A stretch of DNA of 7,542 nt from Desulfonatronospira sp. (GTDB lineage Bacteria; Desulfobacterota; Desulfovibrionia; Desulfovibrionales; Desulfonatronovibrionaceae): positions 1-7,542 of the forward strand of contig SLAE01000012.1 of assembly GCA_007127015.1 (NCBI GenBank), read 5' to 3'. Positions 1 to 5,025 of the stretch are shown here, one piece after another. The notes under the pieces are model-generated. The model saw only the letters and a program-made list of their open reading frames with translations. It made no database searches and was not told where the DNA came from. A program made the position numbers and the translations under genes. Within the stretch, counting starts at the first letter, position 1; each line of letters starts with the position of its first letter.

Positions 1-909
1 CTTGAAAGCATGCTCCAGAATCTCTTCCGGCAGATGACCCGGTTCGACCATTTCTTCAGAGCTGAGCAATACTCCATGCTCCAGAGCGTGTTCAAGCTGG
101 CGCACATTTCCCGGCCAGGGATAATTGAGCAGAATGTGCATGGCCTCAGGTGAAACTCCCTGCATTCGTTTTTTAAACTTTTCAGCGAAGTGTCTGCAGA
201 AATGATCAACAAGAAGAGGTATATCCCCGGCTCTTTCTCTTAATCCGGGCATGTGGATATTCACCACTTTGAGCCGGTAATACAGATCCCTGCGAAAACT
301 GCCCTCAGCCACTCTGCGGGTCAGATCGGCATTTGTCGCGGCCACTATGCGTACGTCCGCTCTGCGGGTCTTTGATTCCCCCACACGCTCATACTCCTTT
401 TCCTGAAGGAAACGCAGAAACTTGAGCTGGATACGTTGTGAGAGATCCCCGATTTCATCAAGGAACAATGTTCCCTTCTGAGCAGCCTCCACTCTGCCGG
501 TTCTGTCGGCATGTGCGCCGGTAAACGCTCCACGGACATGCCCGAATAGTTCGCTGTCCAGAAGATTTTCAACCAGAGCCAGACAGTTGACCTTGATCAT
601 GGGTCCCTGTCTGCGAGGACTTATGGCGTGCAGAGCCTCGGCAACGAGCTCCTTTCCTGTGCCGGTCTCTCCGGTTATGAGCACGTTGGTATCCACCCCG
701 GCCACCTGCTGCAGCAATGTGAACAAATTCTGCATCTGCCTGCTGCGGCCGATAAGTTTATGAAACGAGTTCATGGGGCATGAATGCTGCTGACCGTAAA
801 ATTGCGGAGCAGGATTCTTATATTTACCCTGCCTGAGCAAGGCGTTCTCAGGTGCATCCCCAAGCGGAACAATGGAGGAATTTTTCCGGATTATTGGTAA
901 GAACTGCAT
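1..909 (-). CDS. Sigma-54-dependent transcriptional activator without sensory domain (C-terminus beyond left edge)
   Basis: The 303 visible residues form a bacterial enhancer-binding protein, an AAA+ ATPase that remodels the sigma-54 RNA polymerase closed complex. Visible motifs are Walker A GETGTGKE (residues 80-87), an intact sigma-54-contacting GAFTGA (127-132), Walker B GTLFLDEIGD (146-155), the conserved RRDLYYRLKV segment (206-215) and sensor II WPGNVRQLE (265-273). Only about 50 residues precede the AAA+ domain, with no recognisable receiver, GAF or PAS domain, so activity may be set by expression level or by a partner. The frame is open at position 1; a Fis-type helix-turn-helix is expected just outside. 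The ATG at 909 is chosen because AAGGAGG lies 6 nt upstream and an in-frame TGA lies a little further up. The AAA+ part is about three quarters identical by eye to the EBP at 6425-7542, with homology starting at NSFH (47-50). It has its own sigma-54 promoter. Confidence 0.93.
   Translation of the reverse strand, partial: MQFLPIIRKNSSIVPLGDAPENALLRQGKYKNPAPQFYGQQHSCPMNSFHKLIGRSRQMQNLFTLLQQVAGVDTNVLITGETGTGKELVAEALHAISPRRQGPMIKVNCLALVENLLDSELFGHVRGAFTGAHADRTGRVEAAQKGTLFLDEIGDLSQRIQLKFLRFLQEKEYERVGESKTRRADVRIVAATNADLTRRVAEGSFRRDLYYRLKVVNIHMPGLRERAGDIPLLVDHFCRHFAEKFKKRMQGVSPEAMHILLNYPWPGNVRQLEHALEHGVLLSSEEMVEPGHLPEEILEHAFK
335..429. repeat. Copy 1 of a 95-bp near-identical tract shared by the two EBP genes
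   Basis: Positions 335-429 match 6912-7006 with two mismatches (343 and 420), including an exact 76-base run (344-419). The tract codes for the LRFLQEKEYERVGESKTRRADVRIVAA region of the AAA+ domain. Both copies have the same orientation. Flanking parts of the two genes differ at many third positions. Confidence 0.9.
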
Positions 910-915
910 TCCCTG

Positions 916-922
916 CCTCCTT
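916..922 (-). promoter_or_regulatory. Shine-Dalgarno site of the left EBP gene
   Basis: AAGGAGG on the minus strand lies 6 nt before the ATG at 909. It is the strongest ribosome binding site in the window. It fixes the start at 909 rather than at the internal ATG (residue 46) that begins the region of homology to the PAS-containing paralogue. Confidence 0.8.
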
Positions 923-1020
923 GTTTTTCAGTTTCACAGATCAATTAAACGATCCGCGGCTCATCCCCTGCCATGATGCATTGCAGGTTCACAGCATGAT
1001 ATGCCCATAATACATTGGTC

Positions 1021-1036
1021 AGCAAGTTGGATGCCA
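1021..1036 (-). promoter_or_regulatory. Sigma-54 (-24/-12) promoter of the left EBP gene
   Basis: The minus strand reads TGGCATCCAACTTGCT. Against the sigma-54 consensus TGGCAC-N5-TTGCW only the sixth base differs, and the invariant GG and GC are separated by exactly 10 bases. Counting from the -12 element, transcription would start near 1010, about 100 nt before the ATG at 909. An EBP gene with its own sigma-54 promoter implies autoregulation or a cascade. Paired upstream sites lie at the usual enhancer distance. Confidence 0.75.
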
Positions 1037-1082
1037 GAATTTTTTCATTAGAACTAAAGCAGATGCTTGCCTCTGGGATCCG

Positions 1083-1124
1083 GTTACGACAAAATTTTGC
1101 GCTTAAGTTACGCTTTTTGCGCAC
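1083..1124 (-). promoter_or_regulatory. Candidate enhancer (upstream activator sites) for the 1021-1036 promoter
   Basis: Two related AT-rich elements stand here on the plus-strand reading: GTTACGACAAAATTTTGCGC (1083-1102) and GTTACGCTTTTTGCGCAC (1107-1124). Both begin GTTACG and both contain TTTTGCGC; the two TTTTGCGC copies start exactly 20 bp apart (1095 and 1115), about two helical turns. Relative to the inferred start near 1010 they cover about -73 to -114, normal for EBP enhancers. The distal copy matches the distal copy upstream of the synthase promoter (2619-2636) at 15 of 18 positions, with the same internal spacing. The binding protein is not identified. Confidence 0.6.
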
Positions 1125-1133
1125 ACAGACCCC

Positions 1134-1153
1134 AAGTACAAGGGCCTTGACTT
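1134..1153. repeat. Short inverted repeat upstream of the enhancer sites
   Basis: AAGT-a-CAAGG-g-CCTTG-ACTT is a 9-bp dyad with one bulged A and a one-base centre. The centre is too tight for a good RNA hairpin and no T-run follows on either strand, so a DNA operator is more likely than a terminator. It lies 9 bp beyond the distal enhancer element. It may be chance. Confidence 0.25.
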
Positions 1154-1305
1154 AAAAATCACTGGACTGCTTTCATGCTGCCATAAATCCGTTCTTCCAT
1201 GCACATGTACATGACTGGACCTCTTTAAAACCCGGATTTTATGATCAAGGACAATACCGGCGAGGCAAAATCAGGTGAAAAGGTGAAGAGGGTATAGATT
1301 TATGT

Positions 1306-2217
1306 TTACGAATACTCCAGGGCCAGATCAGGATATACTTTCTGAAGAAAGCTCAGTTGAACATTGCTCAATCCCTTTATTATGCCCGGTTCAAGATTCA
1401 GAAAGTGTTTTACGGTTTTGCCGCTTAAATTGTTATGCAGCAGCATCAGCTGAAGACTGTCTGATTGCCGATAATCTTTGTATCTCTTATATGTATTGCT
1501 TGTAAGTTTATATATGTAATCGTATAAAGGTATTTTGGACGGCAGTCTGTTGCATATTTCCATCATGTACTGCAAAGATCTGTATACATTCGCCCGCAAG
1601 CCCACAGCCGGGGCATCTACTTTGGAATAGTAACGTTCAGGCCCGAACTCTTCAAAGGGAAAAAGCTTGGTATAATATTTTTTGTGTCTTGGATGGACCA
1701 TTATGCATATGTCATCCACGCCATTATGCAGACAATACCAGTAAATGGCCTGAATCTGATACAGAAATATCTTCCTGCTTCTATAACGGCAACTTGTAGC
1801 CAGTGAAGATATTTCTACAATATTGCGCCCTCTGTCTCTAAGCATATCCAGTTCATGTCTGTACAGGGCATCCATTGGCAGGCCGAACTCTTCAGAGCTT
1901 TGAATTCCCGTCAGATTGGACACCGCCTTTTGGTGATGGCTTGCAACAGCGTGCACAGTTCCAGGAAGAAGAGAATATACTGAAAAAAGCATTCCATGAT
2001 CTTTTTCATAAGGAACGAGTCCTCTTTTTAGATAGCTTTCATATACCAGCGAAAAGATATTTTTCAAATCATAGATATTGCTTGCGTAAACAATATCAAG
2101 ATTGCTCATCTCAACTTCATCAGATTCTGATACTCTGAGACGTGCATCCTGTTCTCTGCTTAAATTATCATATTTAATATTGTCATAAGAATTCTGCAAT
2201 CCTGGTGAATAACCCAT
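1306..2217 (-). CDS. FeeM-like N-acyl amino acid synthase (GNAT / autoinducer-synthase-like acyltransferase)
   Basis: The 303-aa product resembles the FeeM catalytic core family. These are GNAT-fold enzymes related to LuxI-type synthases that transfer a long-chain acyl group from acyl-ACP to the amino group of an amino acid. The core spans about residues 41-210: an N-terminal IVYASNIYDLKNIFSLVYES segment, GLPMDALYRHELDMLRDRGR followed by the signature VEISSLA (about 134-140), then a GVDDICIMVHPRHKKYY block (HPRH at 175-178) and APAVGLRANV. A roughly 90-residue, probably helical tail follows and ends EPGIIKGL...FLQKVYPDL. No signal peptide or membrane segment is seen, so it should be cytoplasmic. 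The ATG at 2217 is preferred over an in-frame GTG at 2226 because GAGGTG, 6 nt before the ATG, overlaps that GTG. No ACP gene is adjacent. The gene is AT-richer than its neighbours. The acyl and amino acid substrates cannot be told from sequence. The related PEP-CTERM/exosortase-associated acyltransferases are the main alternative. Confidence 0.8.
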   Translation of the reverse strand: MGYSPGLQNSYDNIKYDNLSREQDARLRVSESDEVEMSNLDIVYASNIYDLKNIFSLVYESYLKRGLVPYEKDHGMLFSVYSLLPGTVHAVASHHQKAVSNLTGIQSSEEFGLPMDALYRHELDMLRDRGRNIVEISSLATSCRYRSRKIFLYQIQAIYWYCLHNGVDDICIMVHPRHKKYYTKLFPFEEFGPERYYSKVDAPAVGLRANVYRSLQYMMEICNRLPSKIPLYDYIYKLTSNTYKRYKDYRQSDSLQLMLLHNNLSGKTVKHFLNLEPGIIKGLSNVQLSFLQKVYPDLALEYS

Positions 2218-2520
2218 AATAAGCACCTCGATTTTATTAAACGTTGATCATTTTTTCACATAATAGATTAATATAATGAATAATTACTTTGATTTGTATC
2301 TGCGTATATGTAAACACGTAAATCAATTTTAATTTATGCGTTCAAAATCTAACTTACAGCATTCTATAGCTGATAATCTTCAGACTTGATACTTTGAGCA
2401 GCCTGATGCTGAAAAACTGATATAGATATTTTACTGTGGCAAACGAAAAAACATGGGAAAAACAAGAAAAACAGGCTTTCAGGCCCGGTTGATCTTCATG
2501 TCCTGGCTGAACACAAATCG
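2218..2520 (-). other. Long 5' leader of the synthase transcript
   Basis: If transcription starts about 12 bases after the -12 element of the 2531-2546 promoter, the synthase mRNA has an untranslated leader of roughly 300 nt. It is strongly AT-rich. On the minus strand it contains only small hairpins, for example GGGC/GCCT at 2473-2486 followed by a T-rich run, and CAGC/GCTG pairs around 2350-2420. It could host post-transcriptional control or a small RNA, but no known riboswitch is recognised. A second promoter within it cannot be excluded, though no clear -35/-10 pair was found. Confidence 0.4.
2224..2229 (-). promoter_or_regulatory. Shine-Dalgarno site of the synthase gene (decides the start)
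   Basis: GAGGTG on the minus strand sits 6 nt upstream of the ATG at 2217. The longer in-frame reading would start at GTG 2226, which is part of this element, so the shorter protein is preferred. Confidence 0.65.
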
Positions 2521-2530
2521 AGTGCCCTTA

Positions 2531-2546
2531 TGCAATCCAAGTGCCA
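2531..2546 (-). promoter_or_regulatory. Consensus sigma-54 (-24/-12) promoter for the synthase gene
   Basis: The minus strand reads TGGCACTTGGATTGCA, a perfect match to TGGCAC-N5-TTGCW with GG and GC separated by 10 bases. The inferred start is near 2520, pointing at the acyl-amino-acid synthase with no gene in between. This makes expression of that enzyme dependent on an enhancer-binding protein. Three such proteins are encoded in the window. Confidence 0.85.
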
Positions 2547-2600
2547 GCAATTGTTTCCTGGAAAAATAATTATTTGCAATTTTTTGTTTGTCTGCTCAAA

Positions 2601-2636
2601 ACAAATTTTGTACATTTGGTTACAAATTTTGCGCAC
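2601..2636 (-). promoter_or_regulatory. Candidate enhancer (upstream activator sites) for the 2531-2546 promoter
   Basis: On the plus-strand reading ACAAATTTTG occurs twice, at 2601-2610 and 2622-2631, 21 bp apart. The promoter-distal copy is part of GTTACAAATTTTGCGCAC (2619-2636), matching GTTACGCTTTTTGCGCAC at 1107-1124. Relative to the inferred start the pair covers about -81 to -116. The distal element begins 74 bp from the first G of the -24 motif here and 72 bp from it at the EBP promoter, so both spacing and sequence are conserved. The same regulator probably binds both regions. Confidence 0.6.
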
Positions 2637-2717
2637 TGAATTTCAACAGTTAAATGTTTTCTTTTCATGGAAATTTTTTACCATTAAGCGTACTTTTATC
2701 CTGAATTATTGAACTCG

Positions 2718-2741
2718 GGCCTGTGTTAAATGCACACAGCC
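2718..2741. repeat. Inverted repeat upstream of the kinase operon
   Basis: CTGTGT (2721-2726) and ACACAG (2734-2739) are perfect inverted arms around a 7-base centre. The stem extends by two G-C pairs past a bulged C. No T-run follows on either strand, so it is a candidate operator rather than a terminator. TGTGT-N7-ACACA resembles a CRP/FNR-type site, but the spacing is one base too long. Confidence 0.3.
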
Positions 2742-2784
2742 AATGGCGGGCCTCCAGGCAGGTTAACGGTCTGTTTGCAGGACG

Positions 2785-2807
2785 GACAAATGTTTTGTCA
2801 GTATAAT
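2785..2807 (+). promoter_or_regulatory. Probable sigma-70 promoter of the kinase operon with overlapping palindrome
   Basis: A perfect -10 hexamer TATAAT lies at 2802-2807, giving a start near 2814. No good -35 sits at 16-18 bp; TTGCAG at 2775-2780 is too far away (21 bp). This suggests an activator-dependent or repressed promoter. In the spacer region is a perfect palindrome GACAAA-TGT-TTTGTC (2785-2799), well placed for an operator. Its core CAAATGTTTTG resembles the CAAATTTTG of the sigma-54 upstream sites. Confidence 0.45.
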
Positions 2808-2829
2808 TCTTCTGTTCAGGGATTCAGAC

Positions 2830-2904
2830 ATGGAAGGACATCGAACTGAAGCTGATAATTTTCTTATTATTTTCGGAGACATAGGAGATCTGTTAAGCCT
2901 ATGA
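2830..2904 (+). CDS. Possible 24-aa leader peptide coupled to the kinase gene
   Basis: A small frame encodes 24 residues from MEGHRTEADN to GDLLSL. It starts about 16 nt after the predicted transcription start with AGGG 8 nt before its ATG. Its TGA overlaps the kinase ATG as ATGA (2901-2904), the usual layout for translational coupling. The kinase ATG itself has only a poorly spaced AGGAG (13 nt), which would make coupling useful. It resembles no known leader peptide and may be a chance frame. Confidence 0.3.
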   Translation: MEGHRTEADNFLIIFGDIGDLLSL

Positions 2905-3104
2905 AATATTTTTTCTCGAGAATGAGCATCACTACCAGACTTTTATCCTGGTCCCTGGTCCTGATGCTGATCTTTTACTCAATAACAATATATTTTTTTT
3001 TCGGCATAAGAGATCTGGTTTCGACTACAGACAGGATAGTGAACAAGGATCTGGAGGTAGTAGCTATCACTGAGCAGCTGGTTGATACCACGCTTCTTTT
3101 TGTT

Positions 3105-3107
3105 TAA
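3105..3107 (+). other. Premature in-frame TAA in the kinase gene
   Basis: Codon 69 reads TAA between GTT and AAC, within ...TTLLFV*NRRKYQ.... Codons on both sides are in the same frame. TAA is neither a selenocysteine (TGA) nor a pyrrolysine (TAG) codon, so known recoding does not explain it. Confidence 0.85.
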
Positions 3108-3188
3108 AACCGCAGGAAATATCAGATTCTGGGCCGGGAACAGTACCTTGAAGCTTCTCTGGACCACCTGAATCTGCTGGAACAGCTC

Positions 3189-4370
3189 ATGGAAGATCTG
3201 CCAAGGGACTTTTCCTTTGCCGGAATCAACCCCGAGGTGCGGGAACTGGTTCTTAACATGGAAATTTTCGGTTCATCTCAAGTACAAGACGTCTCCCTGC
3301 CCAGCGAAGAAGCCCTTTCTTCCTGGATCCAGGATATAACCAACCTGCGGGCTAGTTATCTGGAAAATGTCAATGATCGGATGCATAGAATGTATGTCCG
3401 CGGTGTCCAGGCTGAGACCTTCGGTTTTCTAGGCCTTGGCCTGGCCACTCTTCTGGCCATTGCCGGCAGCCTGGCCATTGCTTTTTTTCTGAACAGATCA
3501 ATGCGTGAATTCAGAAGAGGCCTATCCAGGCTGGCCCGCAACGAAGAATTCAAACCGGTCAGAGTAGCTTCTCACGGAGAACTTGGCGAACTGGCCCGGG
3601 CATTCAACAAAATGGGCCTGAAACTCAAGCGGGAGGAAGAAATGCGCTCCCAGTTCATATCCACCCTGAGTCATGAGATAAGAACGCCTTTAACCAGTAT
3701 AAGGGAGTCCATAAACCTGGTCCGCGACGGGGTGGCAGGCAAAAACCACGACGCGCAATCCAGGTTTCTGGACATAGCCCACAAAGAGACCCACAGGCTC
3801 TCAGAGCTTTTACAGCGCCTTATGCAGACCGCTACCATGGAATCCGGAAGCATACAGCTGGAGCCGGGCGAAATCGCTGTTGACAGGCTGCTCTGGGATG
3901 GGGTTGAAAGAATATATCCGACAGCCAGGGCTGCGAACGTCCGGGTCAAGGTCATCAGCAGCGGAACCGGCAGAAATGTGATGGCTGACCAAAGCCATGT
4001 CCAGCAGGTTCTGTTTAATCTCCTGGGCAATGCAGTGAAATTTTCCGCTCCCGGATCAGAAGTGACTCTTTCATACCAAACCTGGAACCAGGGGAACAAC
4101 CTGCAGATCTGCGTTGCCGACCAGGGACCCGGAGTGTCTGAAGATGAAAAGGATCTGGTCTTCGAGCGTTACTACTGCGGAAAGAACACTGAAAACATTA
4201 TCGATGGAGCAGGTCTTGGTTTGAGCATATCCAGACAGATAATCAGAGCGCACGGAGGTGATCTGTGGCTGGAAAGCACCTCTTCTGCAGGAAGCATGTT
4301 CTGTTTTACACTTCCTCTGGCTGACGAACGAAACATAGACAACAGGGTAGACCATGAGCATACTGCTTAA
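3189..4370 (+). CDS. Intact catalytic part of the histidine kinase (possible reinitiation product)
   Basis: The first ATG after the premature stop would give a 393-aa protein. It keeps part of the periplasmic helices, TM2, HAMP, HisKA (His about 162 of this product) and HATPase, but lacks TM1 and the first sensory helices. No strong Shine-Dalgarno site precedes it, and the preceding TAA is about 80 nt upstream, so translation would be inefficient. If made, it might sit in the membrane by its single helix and be constitutive or insensitive to signal. The end overlaps the lipoprotein gene by 17 nt. Confidence 0.5.
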   Translation: MEDLPRDFSFAGINPEVRELVLNMEIFGSSQVQDVSLPSEEALSSWIQDITNLRASYLENVNDRMHRMYVRGVQAETFGFLGLGLATLLAIAGSLAIAFFLNRSMREFRRGLSRLARNEEFKPVRVASHGELGELARAFNKMGLKLKREEEMRSQFISTLSHEIRTPLTSIRESINLVRDGVAGKNHDAQSRFLDIAHKETHRLSELLQRLMQTATMESGSIQLEPGEIAVDRLLWDGVERIYPTARAANVRVKVISSGTGRNVMADQSHVQQVLFNLLGNAVKFSAPGSEVTLSYQTWNQGNNLQICVADQGPGVSEDEKDLVFERYYCGKNTENIIDGAGLGLSISRQIIRAHGGDLWLESTSSAGSMFCFTLPLADERNIDNRVDHEHTA

Positions 4371-5025
4371 TTTAAGAGATGGATATCGATTTGCCTTGCC
4401 GGCACTTTTGATTATAATTCTTATGAACGGCTGCGTGGGGATCAAATCCGAAAACACGGACACCACGGTGACTCGGCAAGGCCTGTTATTGACGGATTCG
4501 GGGGATGAATACCTGCAGTCAGCACTGGCCGCTTTTGCGGCGGGCAATTATCTGGAGGCAAGAAGTGATTTCCTGCAGGCCAAAAAAAGTACAAACAACC
4601 CGAAGATCAGCAGTCAGGCTGAATTCGGGATAATTCTGACAAGGATGCTCAGTGCTGAAAATCTTACTGAATTCAATGTCCACCAGAGAAATGTTGAACA
4701 ATTTTTAAACCGCAGTGATGAAAAATATCTGCTGGATTTGAAAATGACAGCTCCTTTTGTATCTGCCGCGGCTGAAAATATACTCATGAAACAGAAAATA
4801 GAATCATTGCGGGCCGAACACAAAAATACTCTTGATCAGCTGCACAAGTTAAAAGAAGATCGGGAAGCGCTCAAGGCACATTATGGCGCGAGCATGCGCA
4901 GATTGAGCGAACTGGAAGATAAGAATCAAAGCCTCAAGAATCAGATTAACGAGCTGGAAGAACTCTATGAGTTAATCGATCAACAAAAACGCCTTCTTGA
5001 ACCAAATGACTCAAGACAAAGATAA
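4354..5025 (+). CDS. QseG/YfhG-like outer-membrane lipoprotein with C-terminal coiled coil
   Basis: This is a 223-aa predicted lipoprotein. The N-terminus has a hydrophobic stretch (about 13-26) ending MNGC, an imperfect lipobox with lipidated Cys27. Residue +2 is Val, not Asp, which favours sorting to the outer membrane. Residues about 50-95 (YLQSALAAFAAGNYLEARSDFLQAKK...) look like a TPR-type helical pair. From about 145 to the end a long charged heptad pattern (IESLRAEHKNTLDQLHKL...) predicts a coiled coil. It overlaps the kinase gene by 17 nt and the regulator gene by 20 nt, so the three are co-translated. In Enterobacteriaceae QseG occupies the same slot and influences QseE activity. Sequence similarity to QseG is not claimed here beyond size, lipidation, coiled coil and position. 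Confidence 0.75.
   Translation: MSILLNLRDGYRFALPALLIIILMNGCVGIKSENTDTTVTRQGLLLTDSGDEYLQSALAAFAAGNYLEARSDFLQAKKSTNNPKISSQAEFGIILTRMLSAENLTEFNVHQRNVEQFLNRSDEKYLLDLKMTAPFVSAAAENILMKQKIESLRAEHKNTLDQLHKLKEDREALKAHYGASMRRLSELEDKNQSLKNQINELEELYELIDQQKRLLEPNDSRQR

Larger units (their letters stand above)
910..1305. other. Intergenic region upstream of the left EBP gene
   Basis: This 396-bp gap carries no convincing gene on either strand. It holds, from left to right, the Shine-Dalgarno site of the left EBP, a roughly 100-nt leader, a sigma-54 promoter (1021-1036), paired upstream sites (1083-1124) and a dyad (1134-1153). The rest, 1154-1305, lies just after the stop of the synthase gene. It contains a 10-bp palindrome CATGTACATG near 1205 but no GC-rich hairpin followed by a T-run, so transcription from the synthase gene may continue into the EBP gene. 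Confidence 0.6.
2547..2829. other. AT-rich divergent control region
   Basis: This stretch separates the synthase promoter from the kinase operon. Besides the upstream sites at 2601-2636 it holds an inverted repeat (2718-2741) and a sigma-70-like -10 element with an overlapping palindrome (2785-2807). A 60-codon plus-strand reading frame at 2530-2712 lacks a Shine-Dalgarno site, overlaps the sigma-54 promoter and looks non-coding. Confidence 0.5.
2901..4370 (+). pseudogene. GlrK/QseE-like sensor histidine kinase interrupted by an in-frame TAA
   Basis: Read through codon 69, the frame encodes a complete 489-position kinase. It has TM1 (about 14-35), a periplasmic helical region, TM2 (about 174-197), HAMP (about 197-250), HisKA with SHEIRTPLTSIRES (phospho-His about 258) and HATPase with N-box NLLGNAVKF (Asn about 377), G1 DQGPG (Asp about 407) and G2 GAGLGLS (about 436-442). 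The sequence after the stop (NRRKYQILGREQYLEASLDHL) still looks like protein and stays in the same frame, so a single substitution such as GAA to TAA explains it; no frameshift is needed. In E. coli GlrK the matching stretch reads ERSYRQYCVLDD as I recall it, placing a Glu at the stop. Length, layout and operon order match GlrK/QseE, which phosphorylates the sigma-54 regulator GlrR/QseF. It could be a real null allele, a sequencing error, or two partial proteins. Confidence 0.8.

Noticed and set aside
345..572. 75-codon minus-strand frame, with a sister at 6922-7116 sharing its last 28 residues
   Set aside because: Both are out-of-frame readings within the EBP genes. Their shared end only reflects the near-identical DNA tract.
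2473..2486. Minus-strand hairpin GGGC/GCCT followed by a T-rich run, as an intrinsic terminator or attenuator in the synthase leader
   Set aside because: The stem is only 4 bp with one G-T pair, too weak to call.
2479..2499. Six-codon minus-strand frame (MKINRA) with AGGA just upstream, as a leader peptide
   Set aside because: The AGGA is too close to the ATG, the frame is too short, and it has no overlap or link to the synthase start.
2530..2712. 60-codon plus-strand reading frame beginning at ATG 2530
   Set aside because: No Shine-Dalgarno site, overlaps the consensus sigma-54 promoter and the upstream sites, low-complexity AT-rich translation rich in Phe and Ile; best explained as non-coding.
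2721..2739. CRP/FNR binding site (TGTGT...ACACA)
   Set aside because: The arms are separated by 7 bases, not the 6 of the CRP consensus, and the conserved A/T at the inner half-site positions is missing.
2742..2760. Plus-strand sigma-54 promoter at the TGGCGGGCCTCCAGGCA sequence before the kinase operon
   Set aside because: GG and GC are 11 bases apart instead of 10, and the -12 half lacks TTGC.
2227..2900. E. coli GlrR-type site TGTC-N10-GACA in the divergent region
   Set aside because: No match at the required spacing was found. The GACA...TGTC palindrome at 2785-2799 has the opposite arm order.
2901..3200. Frameshift as the cause of the split kinase
   Set aside because: Both parts are in the same frame and the intervening codons read as a normal sequence, so a substitution to TAA is sufficient.
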